64,000 bases of DNA. Origin: Shewanella schlegeliana. Lineage in GTDB: Bacteria; Pseudomonadota; Gammaproteobacteria; Enterobacterales; Shewanellaceae. Positions 17,266 through 25,980 of this stretch are shown one piece after another (within the stretch, counting starts at the first letter, position 1; each line of letters starts with the position of its first letter). The stretch lies in contig NZ_JAESVD010000006.1 in the NCBI RefSeq assembly GCF_016765635.1, positions 186,001 to 250,000 on the forward strand, given 5' to 3'. Made by a program: the position numbers and the translations under genes. Below the pieces are notes generated by a model. The model was not told the origin of the DNA, ran no database searches, and worked only from the letters and a program-made list of their open reading frames with translations.

Positions 17266-17793
17266 TTAGTCTTCTAGCTCAGCTAAACACATCTCTTCGT
17301 AGATCTGTTTAACCCAAGCATCAACGCGCTCTTCTGTTAGTTCTGGCTGACGATCTTCGTCAATACCCAGACCCACAAAATGCTTGTCGTCTGCTAAACC
17401 TTTTGATTCTTCGAAATCATAGCCTTCAGTAGGCCAGTGACCAATCACGACAGCGCCACGTGCTTCAACGATTTCATTGACCATGCCCATCGCGTCGAGG
17501 AAGTATTCAGCGTAATCTTCTTGGTCACCACAACCAAAGATTGCGACTAACTTATCTTCAAAGTTGATCTGCTCAAGTTCAGGGAAGAAATCATCCCAGT
17601 CACATTGTGCTTCACCATAATACCAAGTTGGAATGCCGAAAATAAGCAGATCGTAATCTGCAATCTGTTCCTTGGTACTTTTGGCAATATCTTTTACCTC
17701 AACCATTTTTTTACCCAGTTTCTTCTGGATCATTTTGGCGACGGCTTCGGTGTTGCCTGTATCAGACCCGAAAAAAAGACCTACTGTTGCCAT
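17266..17793 (-). CDS. fldA: Flavodoxin I
   Basis: Small FMN electron carrier, 175 residues, a long-chain flavodoxin like E. coli FldA (176). The phosphate-binding loop GSDTGNTEAVAK is at residues 9-20, and FMN-stacking aromatic residues are visible in PTWYYGEAQCDW and GCGDQEDYAEYF. It supports reductive activation of enzymes such as radical-SAM proteins. It is first of the conserved block fldA-ybfE-ybfF; in E. coli fur lies beside this block, but fur is not here. Confidence 0.96.
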   Translation of the reverse strand: MATVGLFFGSDTGNTEAVAKMIQKKLGKKMVEVKDIAKSTKEQIADYDLLIFGIPTWYYGEAQCDWDDFFPELEQINFEDKLVAIFGCGDQEDYAEYFLDAMGMVNEIVEARGAVVIGHWPTEGYDFEESKGLADDKHFVGLGIDEDRQPELTEERVDAWVKQIYEEMCLAELED

Positions 17794-17849
17794 TGTTGTT
17801 CCTTTAATATCTAGTTAACTATTAATGGTATGCGTGTTTAGAAAGTGGT

Positions 17850-18122
17850 TTAGTTACTAACCAGCTTTTGCAGTATAGATTCGATTAGTTGGCTGCGGCT
17901 GATATTACTGGCCAAAGCTTGTTCATTCAAGGCGTCGTACAAATCTTGTGACACCTTTAACTCTATTCGTTTTAATCCGTTTGCACGGTCACGCTGAATT
18001 TGGTTTCTTTTATTGATTTTGAGCTGTTGGTCCCGAGGCAATGGATTGCTGCGAGGCCGACCACGTCGCTTTTCTGTTGCGAACAGATCAATGGTGGTTC
18101 TATCTGATGTTTCTTTTGCCAT
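17850..18122 (-). CDS. ybfE: YbfE-like ribbon-helix-helix protein
   Basis: A 90-residue basic protein matching E. coli YbfE (LexA-regulated protein). It contains the RPGRP-like RRGRPRSNPLPRDQQLKINK and a C-terminal ribbon-helix-helix-like segment (LKRIELKVSQDLYDAL, then ISRSQLIESIL). The start at 18122 (MAKETSDRTTIDLFA) is chosen because it matches the family start; the frame is open 32 codons further but into the neighbouring DUF2788 gene. No full CTGT-N8-ACAG LexA box was found upstream, so SOS control cannot be claimed here. Function unknown. Confidence 0.88.
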   Translation of the reverse strand: MAKETSDRTTIDLFATEKRRGRPRSNPLPRDQQLKINKRNQIQRDRANGLKRIELKVSQDLYDALNEQALASNISRSQLIESILQKLVSN

Positions 18123-18133
18123 TGAGTTCGTAT

Positions 18134-18355
18134 TTACCCGATACCTGAGCTTTCCCAGGTCATCTGTATAATCCCTTTTGCAATAAACCCGGCGCAGCCG
18201 AGAAATAAAACAAGCCAAACGATGTTTCGCCCAAACGTTGGCACATTGCCTTGTCTGAGTACATCTCTGATAGCCATACCAATAAAAAAGAAAATGGCTG
18301 CAAAAAACAGGTTTAAGCCGAGTGCTTCAATCTGCTCCATATATTGCATCAACAT
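18134..18355 (-). CDS. DUF2788 small membrane protein
   Basis: A 73-residue protein with two membrane helices (about 13-30 and 43-62) separated by a short basic loop VLRQGNVPTFGRN. It resembles the DUF2788 family. AAGGAA lies before the ATG. It sits between ybfF and ybfE with an 11-base gap to ybfE, so it is an insertion into the fldA-ybfE-ybfF block as known in E. coli. No function is known. Confidence 0.8.
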   Translation of the reverse strand: MLMQYMEQIEALGLNLFFAAIFFFIGMAIRDVLRQGNVPTFGRNIVWLVLFLGCAGFIAKGIIQMTWESSGIG

Positions 18356-18452
18356 TCGCCATTCCTTTCTAGGCTAAAAAAAGTTGCGCGAATATACCAT
18401 ATAAGTTTTCGAGCGGCTATATGCTTTACAGCTTTCTGCGGCGAAAATTAGC

Positions 18453-19211
18453 CTAATTATTTGTAATAAAATCTTTGACTATTCGGTTGAAAATGGTTGG
18501 CTTTTGCGCATGAAGCCAGTGACCCGTCCCTTCAATCGTTTTGGCTTTAACTGTTGGAAATTGCGTTATAATGGCTTGTCTGTGTTCGGCGCTAACGTAA
18601 TCTGAGTCACCACCGCGAACAAATAAACAGGGGCCTTGATAAGAGTGAGAGAACGTAGGCCAATCTATGATATTTGCGTAACTTGCCTTGAGTCCGGTGA
18701 GATTCATTTTCCAGCTAAAACCTTGTGCTGCTCGGGTGAGGGACTTCAACAGGAATTGGGCAGTGCCATCATCAATCCCCCAATTTTTCATATGAGCGAG
18801 CGCTTGGCGGCGATCTTTGATCTCTGCTAGCGGCATAGACTCTAATGCGGAAAAGACTTTATCGTGGCGACTTTCATAGGCAACAGGTGCGATATCGGCA
18901 ATCACCAGCTTACTAACAAGCTCTGGGTAACAAAGGGCCGTGGCCATCGCGATCTTGCCCCCCATTGAGTGGCCAACGAGAATGGCTTGACTGCCTGGTA
19001 ACTGTTGAATCAACTTAGCCATGCTGTCTGCAAGAGAGCGGTAATCCATATTGGCAACAGATGGACTTGCGCCATGATTCAGTATATCAACCCTGACCAC
19101 AGTAAAACTGTCTTCGAGTGCTTTTGCTAGGGCTTTAAGATTATCAAGGTCACCAAATAAGCCATGAATAAGAATGACAACAGGGCCTTGACCGCTCGTG
19201 ACGTAGTGCAT
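18453..19211 (-). CDS. ybfF: YbfF-type alpha/beta-hydrolase esterase
   Basis: A 252-residue alpha/beta hydrolase. It shows the oxyanion segment VILIHGLFGDLDNL, the nucleophile elbow LVGHSMGGKIAM (Ser near residue 93), and a late catalytic His in EGTGHWLHAQKP. E. coli YbfF is an esterase on acyl-CoA and p-nitrophenyl esters; the natural substrate is unknown. Its position, divergent from seqA, is as in E. coli. The ATG at 19211 has only a weak ribosome site, but no better start is seen upstream before a stop. Confidence 0.88.
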   Translation of the reverse strand: MHYVTSGQGPVVILIHGLFGDLDNLKALAKALEDSFTVVRVDILNHGASPSVANMDYRSLADSMAKLIQQLPGSQAILVGHSMGGKIAMATALCYPELVSKLVIADIAPVAYESRHDKVFSALESMPLAEIKDRRQALAHMKNWGIDDGTAQFLLKSLTRAAQGFSWKMNLTGLKASYANIIDWPTFSHSYQGPCLFVRGGDSDYVSAEHRQAIITQFPTVKAKTIEGTGHWLHAQKPTIFNRIVKDFITNN

Positions 19212-19488
19212 TTTGCTACCGTTTGTTGTACTTACTGTGGCGCAGATTGTGCCTAGGTTTAATTAAAAATCCAAGAACGCATCATAAAACAGCTACATTG
19301 CGATGTTTTTTTATACAGATACGGCTTAGTAAATGGACTCTTTCATCCTTGGATCGCAGTTTTCATTTATTGACGCTTTATCAAGACTCTAAACCTCGCT
19401 ACACTGAGCCGATAATTCGGGATAGCGATGCGACAGGATCGCATTTAAGAACACCGATCCGCTTTTCTACTTAAGGAAGATAACTGTT

Positions 19489-20037
19489 ATGAAATATATC
19501 GAAGTTGATGAAGAGCTTTATCGACACATCGCCAGTAAGACTGAACATATTGGTGAGAGCGCTTCGGATATTTTGCGCCGTATATTGGGACTAAGAGTTG
19601 ATTCAGTGGTACAAGAAGAACCCGAAGAGATTAGTCATCCAAGCTTAGATCAATCTGCGCCTAAACCAGCAAAGGTTAAGACGGTTAAAACTGAGCCCGT
19701 TTCAGACTTTTTAAGCGTGCTCGATCTCGATCTGTTAGCCGCACAGAAAGGTGCCGTTGGACGTTTCTTATTCATCTTAGATACGGTTTATCAAGCTTCA
19801 ACAACTCAGTTTGAACAGGTTTTACAAATTCAAGGCCGCGATCGCTTATATTTTGCAACCTCAAAAGAGGCCCTGCTAAAAGCAAGTAAATCGGCGAACC
19901 CGAAAGAGATAGGTAACAGTGGTTTCTGGGTGACAACCAACAATAACACCGCAAAGAAACGCACCATATTGTCTGAAGTGTTAACTCAGTTTGGTACTAG
20001 CGAAGAGCAGATTGAACAGCTAATCGTAAAAATTTAA
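19489..20037 (+). CDS. seqA: SeqA, negative regulator of replication initiation
   Basis: Binds hemimethylated GATC sites and sequesters newly replicated origins. The 182 residues match E. coli SeqA (181): an N-terminal multimerisation segment (MKYIEVDEELYRHIASKTEH, ILRRILGL), a variable linker, and a C-terminal DNA-binding domain from about residue 70. AAGGAAG precedes the ATG. It is followed 92 bases later by pgm, as in E. coli. Its presence implies Dam methylation in this organism. Confidence 0.96.
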   Translation: MKYIEVDEELYRHIASKTEHIGESASDILRRILGLRVDSVVQEEPEEISHPSLDQSAPKPAKVKTVKTEPVSDFLSVLDLDLLAAQKGAVGRFLFILDTVYQASTTQFEQVLQIQGRDRLYFATSKEALLKASKSANPKEIGNSGFWVTTNNNTAKKRTILSEVLTQFGTSEEQIEQLIVKI

Positions 20038-20129
20038 TAGCAATTGCTGGCGCCAAGTAAAAATTTGGCGCCAGGTGTCGGCCTACAAAGAGAAAGTTGT
20101 AAGGCGACAGAGATATGTAGGAGAGGGAA

Positions 20130-21776
20130 TTGGCGTTACACAAGAGAGCAGGATTGATTGCAGAGCAAACGGATTTGGACAATATCCCGAAACTCGTCAG
20201 CCTTTATTACCGTTTATCGCCCAACGAAGCCGATGTAGCACAAAGGGTGACATTTGGTACATCCGGGCACCGTGGGAGTGCCAAAAGTAAAAGTTTTAAT
20301 GAGGCACATATCTTAGCCATTGCACAAGCTGTTGCCGATTACCGTAAAGGTGCAAATATTACTGGTCAGTTGATCCTAGGTATCGACACTCATGCCTTAT
20401 CTGAGCCTGCTGCGATGTCGGTTATTGAAGTGCTTGTGGCAAACCAGATCTGCGTTGTTGTCCATCAAAATAACGGTTATACACCCACTCCGGTTGTATC
20501 ACATGCCATTATCAGTGCTAATTTGGGTAAAAACCGAGATGACGGCCTAGTTGATGGTTTGATTGTCACCCCGTCTCATAATCCGCCTCAAGATGGTGGG
20601 ATTAAATATAATCCACCCCATGGCGGTCCAGCCGAAGGTGAGATCACGACTTGGGTAGAAAACCGTGCTAACCAATACTTGGCCAATCAGTTAGATGGGG
20701 TAAAACGTGTCAGTTACGCTCAAGCATTAGAGAGCCAGTACTTGCTTGAGCAAGACTTAATTACTCCTTATGTTGAAGATCTGCGTAATGTTATTGATAT
20801 GGAAGCGATTGCCAAGTCAAATATTCGCCTTGGAGTCGACCCGCTTGGAGGCTCAGGCGTTCATTATTGGCAACCCATCGCTGAGCACTATGGTATCGAC
20901 ATTACTGTGCTTAACGACAAAGTCGATCCTAGCTTTAGTTTTATGCCACTTGATAAAGATGGCAAGATCCGCATGGACTGTTCTTCACCCTATGCCATGG
21001 CTGGTTTATTAGCCCATAAAGATAACTATGATCTCTGCCTGGGTAATGATCCTGACTTTGACCGTCACGGAATCGTCTGTCCAGGAAGCGGCTTGATGAA
21101 TCCAAATCATTTCCTTGCAGTTGCAATCGACTACTTGGTGACACATCGTCCAGAGTGGACCGAGCAGATGGTGATCGGGAAGACACTGGTATCGAGCGCA
21201 ATGATAGATAAAGTTTGCCAGATGCATAATAAACGCATGTCTGAGGTACCGGTTGGTTTTAAATGGTTTGTAGAAGGCCTTGCTAATAGTGAGTTTGCTT
21301 TTGGTGGTGAAGAGAGTGCTGGTGCTGCCTTTTTAAGACGTGACGGAACGACCTGGTGCACAGATAAAGATGGTTTTATTCTTTGTTTATTGGCAGCTGA
21401 AATTTTTGCTGTAACAGGTAAAACCCCGCAGCAAAGATACCTAGAGCTTGAAGCCCTGTTTGGCGAAAGCTTCTATCAGCGTATTGATAGTCCTGTGAGT
21501 CTTGAAGATAAGGCAAAGTTTTCTAATATTCAGCTCGACGACATCACTTCAACAACTCTCGCTGGTGATGAGATCTTGCAAAAGCTGACTCATGCACCAG
21601 GTAATAATGCTGCCATTGGTGGCATTAAGGTGGTAACTAGTAATGGTTGGTTTGCCGCTCGTCCATCAGGGACCGAGGCTCTGTTTAAGCTATATGGTGA
21701 GAGTTTTGTTAGCCAAGCACATTTGCAGTGTCTCTTAGAGGAAGCGCAGCAGATTGTCGCTGAAGCGTTAAACTAG
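20130..21776 (+). CDS. pgm: Phosphoglucomutase (alpha-D-glucose specific)
   Basis: Interconverts glucose 1-phosphate and glucose 6-phosphate, linking glycogen and sugar-nucleotide synthesis to glycolysis. The 548 residues show the active-site serine loop TPSHNPPQDGGIKYNPPHGG, the magnesium loop GNDPDFDRHGIV, the sugar-binding FGGEESAGAAF and the phosphate-binding RPSGTEALFKLY. The start is a TTG at 20130, preceded by GGAGAGGG; no ATG fits. It follows seqA on the same strand and ends in a long bidirectional terminator. Confidence 0.96.
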   Translation: MALHKRAGLIAEQTDLDNIPKLVSLYYRLSPNEADVAQRVTFGTSGHRGSAKSKSFNEAHILAIAQAVADYRKGANITGQLILGIDTHALSEPAAMSVIEVLVANQICVVVHQNNGYTPTPVVSHAIISANLGKNRDDGLVDGLIVTPSHNPPQDGGIKYNPPHGGPAEGEITTWVENRANQYLANQLDGVKRVSYAQALESQYLLEQDLITPYVEDLRNVIDMEAIAKSNIRLGVDPLGGSGVHYWQPIAEHYGIDITVLNDKVDPSFSFMPLDKDGKIRMDCSSPYAMAGLLAHKDNYDLCLGNDPDFDRHGIVCPGSGLMNPNHFLAVAIDYLVTHRPEWTEQMVIGKTLVSSAMIDKVCQMHNKRMSEVPVGFKWFVEGLANSEFAFGGEESAGAAFLRRDGTTWCTDKDGFILCLLAAEIFAVTGKTPQQRYLELEALFGESFYQRIDSPVSLEDKAKFSNIQLDDITSTTLAGDEILQKLTHAPGNNAAIGGIKVVTSNGWFAARPSGTEALFKLYGESFVSQAHLQCLLEEAQQIVAEALN

Positions 21777-21793
21777 TCTGTATAATATGACAA

Positions 21794-21833
21794 GCTCACA
21801 AAAATGGCACCCAAGGGTGCCTTTTTTGTGAGC
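21794..21833. terminator. Bidirectional terminator between pgm and msrA
   Basis: A long stem: GCTCACAAAAA (21794-21804) and TTTTTTGTGAGC (21822-21833) enclose GGCACCC-AA-GGGTGCC. The flanking A and T runs serve both converging genes. Confidence 0.92.
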
Positions 21834-21848
21834 GGGAGAAGAGGGGCA

Positions 21849-22328
21849 TTAATAGCTTATATGGCAGCTAGGTAATTGGTTTTTGGCTAAATAGTCCTGA
21901 TGATAAGCCTCTGCTTGATGAAACCGCTGACAGGGGACAATTTCGGTGACTATCTGTCTGTTGCCCCATTTTGCACTTTTCATTAACGCAAGCTTACTCG
22001 CTTCAGCTTGTTGTTTCTGAAGATTATCATGAAAGAAAATGGTGCTACGATACTGGCTGCCAATATCACCACCCTGCTGATTTAACGTGGTCGGGTTGTG
22101 GTTTTGCCAAAACACTTGTAATAACTGTTCGAAAGAGACTTTGGCTGCATCATATTCGACTTGAACAACTTCTGCGTGGCCTGTAGTACCCGTTTTGACT
22201 TCGTTATAGCGTGTGTAGCAATCTTTGCCGCCCATATAGCCACACGTACAGTCAATGACACCTTCAACTTTTCTAAAAAAGTATTCAACTCCCCAAAAAC
22301 ACCCTGCGCCGAATGTTGCCAATGCCAT
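21849..22328 (-). CDS. msrA: Peptide methionine-S-sulfoxide reductase A
   Basis: Repairs oxidised methionine (S-epimer). The 159 residues contain the catalytic GAGCFWGVEYFF (nucleophilic Cys at 10), GYMGG, and GHAEVVQVEYD. It is a short MsrA, the roughly 155-residue group, without a fused MsrB. It converges with pgm and is divergent from astE. Confidence 0.95.
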   Translation of the reverse strand: MALATFGAGCFWGVEYFFRKVEGVIDCTCGYMGGKDCYTRYNEVKTGTTGHAEVVQVEYDAAKVSFEQLLQVFWQNHNPTTLNQQGGDIGSQYRSTIFFHDNLQKQQAEASKLALMKSAKWGNRQIVTEIVPCQRFHQAEAYHQDYLAKNQLPSCHISY

Positions 22329-22592
22329 TGCTGTCTCCTTAACAGTTTATAAAAATAAATAGCCGTTTAGATGGCTGCACGGCTTCATCTTGTTTTATTT
22401 TTTTGCTTTACGCAAGTAAAAAAATGCATGGCTGATGGATTGTTGTACTACACAGCCTAAAAAGGACACGAGATACATGAGTCAAATATGCTACTATCGG
22501 TGCCAGAATTAGCGAAGCTAGGTGTTACAAATACCCGTGGTATTTGAAATTTCTGCCAAAATAAAGCTGACATCGATAATAAGGAGTAGTTT

Positions 22593-23630
22593 GTGTTTCA
22601 CGAATTGAAACAGTCTAAGGACTTTTTAGCGCTAACCCTCGCGCATCCGCAATGTTTACCCGAGGCTTTTGAGTTTGACCTTAATAATCAGATCCATGTT
22701 GAGGTCTGGGATACGGGTGTCATTATGTTTGAGCCTATCGGTGTAAAACACTCTAAAGATATTGTCTTATCTTGTGCCGTCCACGGTAATGAGACCGCAC
22801 CGATTGAGCTATGTAACGACCTAATGACTCAGTTGCTGGGTGAACAACTAGAGCTCAAGCAAAGGGTACTGTTTCTAATTGGTAACCCACCGGCTATCCA
22901 CAACGGAACGCGATTTATCGATGAAAATCTCAATAGGTTATTTAATGGTGCTCATTCTCGCGATAAAGGGCTCTGTAACCCAGAGCGAATAAGAGCGCAA
23001 AAGCTCGAGCAATATGTCGATAAGTTTTTTAGCTCAGAGTCTGGCGATCGCCATCGAATGCATTATGACTTACACACCGCAATTCGCGCCTCTAAACACG
23101 AAAAATTTGCCATCTATCCTTACCGAGGAAGTCGCAAATACAGCAAAGAGCAGATCATGTTTCTTGAGTCATGTGGGGTAAATACGATTTTATTCCACCA
23201 TGAGCCAACCACAACCTTCAGTTACTTCTCTTCTGAAAATTATCATGCCGATGCATTTACTATCGAACTCGGTAAAGTGTTCCCTATGGGGCAAAATGAT
23301 ATGACGCGCTTTATTGCGATGAAAGAGATGTTAACTCTGTTGATGTGCGGTAAGGCATTACAACTACCAGCCTTCGATCTGAAGCGTTTAAATCTTTATC
23401 AAGTCTGCCGTTCGCTAAACAAGCGTTACGACGATTTTGAATTTACTTTTACTAATGATGTCGAGAACTTTACTGCTTTCCCAAAAGGTTACACCTTAGC
23501 GAAAGAGGGTGGTGAAGAGGTAAAAGTAGAGCATGAGTTTGAATCTATTGTATTTCCAAATGCTAAGGTGCCAGTAGGGCAGCGGACAGTCTTGTGCTTA
23601 AAGTCTGCCGATGAAAGCCATTTGGAGTAG
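22593..23630 (+). CDS. astE: Succinylglutamate desuccinylase
   Basis: Last step of the arginine succinyltransferase pathway: hydrolyses N-succinylglutamate to succinate and glutamate. The 345 residues show the zinc-peptidase-like [12 protein letters not shown] (His and Glu ligands near 64-67), NRLFNGAH and the third ligand in [10 protein letters not shown]. The start is GTG with AAGGAG upstream. The other ast genes (astCADB) are not adjacent, unlike in E. coli, so astE stands alone here. Confidence 0.95.
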   Translation: MFHELKQSKDFLALTLAHPQCLPEAFEFDLNNQIHVEVWDTGVIMFEPIGVKHSKDIVLSCAVHGNETAPIELCNDLMTQLLGEQLELKQRVLFLIGNPPAIHNGTRFIDENLNRLFNGAHSRDKGLCNPERIRAQKLEQYVDKFFSSESGDRHRMHYDLHTAIRASKHEKFAIYPYRGSRKYSKEQIMFLESCGVNTILFHHEPTTTFSYFSSENYHADAFTIELGKVFPMGQNDMTRFIAMKEMLTLLMCGKALQLPAFDLKRLNLYQVCRSLNKRYDDFEFTFTNDVENFTAFPKGYTLAKEGGEEVKVEHEFESIVFPNAKVPVGQRTVLCLKSADESHLE

Positions 23631-23647
23631 ATCCAAACTGAATAACT

Positions 23648-23675
23648 GTGCATGTAAACCAATATATACATGCAC
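23648..23675 (+). terminator. Inverted repeat after astE
   Basis: GTGCATGTA (23648-23656) and TACATGCAC (23667-23675) are perfect 9-base arms with a 10-base loop, 17 bases after the astE stop. No T run follows, so it is either a weak or Rho-assisted terminator, an mRNA 3' end stabiliser, or an operator of bkd. Confidence 0.45.
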
Positions 23676-23723
23676 ACTGATGCTTAGTTGTCATTTCAAT
23701 GATGGGAAGTATTGAGAGTTAGT

Positions 23724-23737
23724 TTACGTTAACGTAA
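23724..23737. promoter_or_regulatory. Probable LiuR operator of the bkd operon
   Basis: TTACGTTAACGTAA is a perfect 14-base palindrome about 75 bases before the bkdA1 start. It resembles the operator reported by comparative genomics for LiuR, the MerR-family repressor of branched-chain amino acid breakdown in Shewanella and relatives. Assignment to LiuR is from memory of that motif. Confidence 0.7.
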
Positions 23738-23811
23738 TGTTCTTCCCGCGTATTAAAATAGATAGGTGCTGAATTTTCGTTTAGCAGCACCATAAATAAC
23801 AAGAGCACATT

Positions 23812-24990
23812 ATGAGCAACGCAACCACGAATGCTGAAACAGTCCATCGCGTGAGCTTTTTAGATAAAGATTCACTGGCGATCCCCATTTTAAAAATTCT
23901 TCAAGCCGATGGCACCGCATATGAAGATGCCGTGTTACCCGCTATCGACGAGACGTTAGCCGGGAAAATCCATGATACCTGTGTATTCACCCGAGTGTTG
24001 GACGAGCGCATGTTGGGAGCGCAGCGTCAAGGACGGATCAGCTTCTACATGACCTGTACAGGTGAAGAAGCCTCTATTATTGGTAGTACCGCAGCACTTG
24101 ATAAGGGCGACGTCATTTTAGCTCAGTATCGTGAGCATGCCGCGCTTAGGTACCGTGGTTTTACCACTGAACAGTTTATGAATCAGATGTTCAGTAATGA
24201 GAAAGATTTTGGTAAAGGTCGTCAGATGCCAATACATTACGGCAGTAATGAATTGAACTATCAAACCATCTCATCTCCGCTTGCCACTCAGATCCCTCAA
24301 GCAACGGGTGTAGGTTATAGCCTTAAGATGCAAGGTAAACGCAACGTTGCTATCTGTTACTTCGGCGAAGGTGCAGCCTCAGAAGGTGACTTCCATGCAG
24401 GCCTCAATATGGCGGCAGTGCTCAGCTCTCCCGTGATCTTTTTCTGTCGTAATAATGGTTATGCTATCTCTACACCAACCGATGAGCAGTTTAAAGGTAA
24501 CGGCATTGCAAGTCGCGGTGTAGGTTATGGCATGCATACGATTCGTGTTGACGGTAATGACATGTTGGCGGTACTTGCTGCAACGCAACAGGCTCGAGCA
24601 TATGCGCTTGAGCATAATGCCCCTGTACTGATTGAAGCCATGACCTATCGTTTAGGCGCGCACTCTTCATCGGATGACCCATCGGGTTATCGCTCAAAAG
24701 ATGAAGAAACTAAGTGGCAGCAACACGATCCAGTTAAGCGCTTCAAGTTGTGGATGATTAACAAGGGTTGGATGAATGAACAACAGGATGCCGACCTTTA
24801 CGTTAAGTATCGCGAAGAGGTATTAACTGAGCTAAAAGTGGCTGAGAAAGTTGCGACGCCACATATCGATAGCATCATCGAAGATGTGTATGACAAGCCA
24901 ACACCTATGCTGAAGAAACAGTTAGCCAATCTAAAAGAGCATATTAAGAAGTATCCAGAATCCTACCCAAAAAGTGCAGGGAGAGTATAA
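23812..24990 (+). CDS. bkdA1: Branched-chain 2-oxoacid dehydrogenase E1 alpha
   Basis: Alpha subunit of the thiamine-diphosphate E1 component that decarboxylates the 2-oxo acids of valine, leucine and isoleucine. The 392 residues show TCTGEEASIIGSTAAL, the TPP-binding YFGEGAASEGDFHAGLNMAA and the FFCRNNGYAISTPT motif, then the phosphorylation-loop-like YRLGAHSSSDDPSGYR. The stop is three bases before the bkdA2 start. The acetoin and pyruvate E1 families are alternatives, but the E2 domain layout and the LiuR-like operator favour the branched-chain enzyme. Confidence 0.93.
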   Translation: MSNATTNAETVHRVSFLDKDSLAIPILKILQADGTAYEDAVLPAIDETLAGKIHDTCVFTRVLDERMLGAQRQGRISFYMTCTGEEASIIGSTAALDKGDVILAQYREHAALRYRGFTTEQFMNQMFSNEKDFGKGRQMPIHYGSNELNYQTISSPLATQIPQATGVGYSLKMQGKRNVAICYFGEGAASEGDFHAGLNMAAVLSSPVIFFCRNNGYAISTPTDEQFKGNGIASRGVGYGMHTIRVDGNDMLAVLAATQQARAYALEHNAPVLIEAMTYRLGAHSSSDDPSGYRSKDEETKWQQHDPVKRFKLWMINKGWMNEQQDADLYVKYREEVLTELKVAEKVATPHIDSIIEDVYDKPTPMLKKQLANLKEHIKKYPESYPKSAGRV

Positions 24991-24993
24991 GCC

Positions 24994-25971
24994 GTGGCTC
25001 AAATGAATATGTTGCAAGCCATTAACCAAGCCCTAAGCTCGGAAATGGAAGCGGATAAAAAAATGATGGTGTTTGGCGAAGATGTCGGACATTTCGGTGG
25101 TGTATTTAGAGCAACCTCTGGCCTTCAAGAGAAGTTTGGCCGTGAGCGCTGTTTCAATACACCGTTAACTGAGCAGGGGATTGCTGGTTTTGCTAATGGT
25201 TTGGCATCCAATGGTATGACGGCGGTTGCCGAAATTCAATTCGCCGACTATATCTTCCCGGCGATCGATCAAATCGTCAATGAAAGTGCCAAGTTCCGCT
25301 ACCGTAGTGGTAATGAATTTAGCGTAGGTGGCCTCACCTTTAGAACGCCTTATGGCGGTGGCATTGCCGGTGGTCATTATCACTCTCAATCACCCGAAGC
25401 GTATTTCACTCAAACGCCAGGACTTAAGGTTGTTGTGCCAAGAAACCCTGAGCAAGCTAAAGGGCTACTTATCGCATCTATTCGCGATAAAAATCCCGTT
25501 ATCTTCTTTGAGCCTAAACGCCTATACCGTGCATCGGTAGGTGAAGTGCCTGAAGGCGAGCATGTAATTGAGCTAGGAAAGGCTGAAGTTGTTAAACAGG
25601 GCACTGATATCACCTTACTCGGTTGGGGCGCTCAGATGGAAATCCTCGAAAACGCCGCTGAGATGGCCGCGAAGAAAGGGATCTCTTGTGAGATTATCGA
25701 TTTGAGAACCCTGTCGCCATGGGATGTTGAAACGGTTGCGACTTCGGTTAAGAAAACAGGACGTCTTTTGATTAACCATGAAGCGCCGTTGACTGGTGGC
25801 TTTGCTGGTGAAATTGCCGCGACAATCCAAGAAGAATGCTTCTTGTATCTTGAGTCGCCAATTGCACGAGTGTGTGGTTTAGATACGCCGTATCCTTTGA
25901 TCCATGAAAAAGAATATATGCCAGATGCGTTAAAGACGTTTGAAGCGATCAAAGCTTCGGTTAAATTTTAG
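24994..25971 (+). CDS. bkdA2: Branched-chain 2-oxoacid dehydrogenase E1 beta
   Basis: Beta subunit of E1, 325 residues. It shows [37 protein letters not shown] (with the TPP-activating glutamate) and the C-terminal transketolase-like [20 protein letters not shown]. The start is GTG at 24994 with GGGAGAG upstream, and an in-frame ATG (residue 3) is a second choice. It forms an alpha2-beta2 E1 with the preceding gene. The E2 gene begins 9 bases after its stop. Confidence 0.94.
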   Translation: MAQMNMLQAINQALSSEMEADKKMMVFGEDVGHFGGVFRATSGLQEKFGRERCFNTPLTEQGIAGFANGLASNGMTAVAEIQFADYIFPAIDQIVNESAKFRYRSGNEFSVGGLTFRTPYGGGIAGGHYHSQSPEAYFTQTPGLKVVVPRNPEQAKGLLIASIRDKNPVIFFEPKRLYRASVGEVPEGEHVIELGKAEVVKQGTDITLLGWGAQMEILENAAEMAAKKGISCEIIDLRTLSPWDVETVATSVKKTGRLLINHEAPLTGGFAGEIAATIQEECFLYLESPIARVCGLDTPYPLIHEKEYMPDALKTFEAIKASVKF

Positions 25972-25980
25972 GAGCCAGCC

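Noticed and set aside
18123..18200. LexA box before ybfE
   Set aside because: Only a CTGTATAA-like half site was seen near 18165; the second half is missing, so SOS control is not supported.
19223..19474. 83-codon plus-strand frame between ybfF and seqA
   Set aside because: Lies in the divergent promoter gap, has no ribosome site and no family resemblance.
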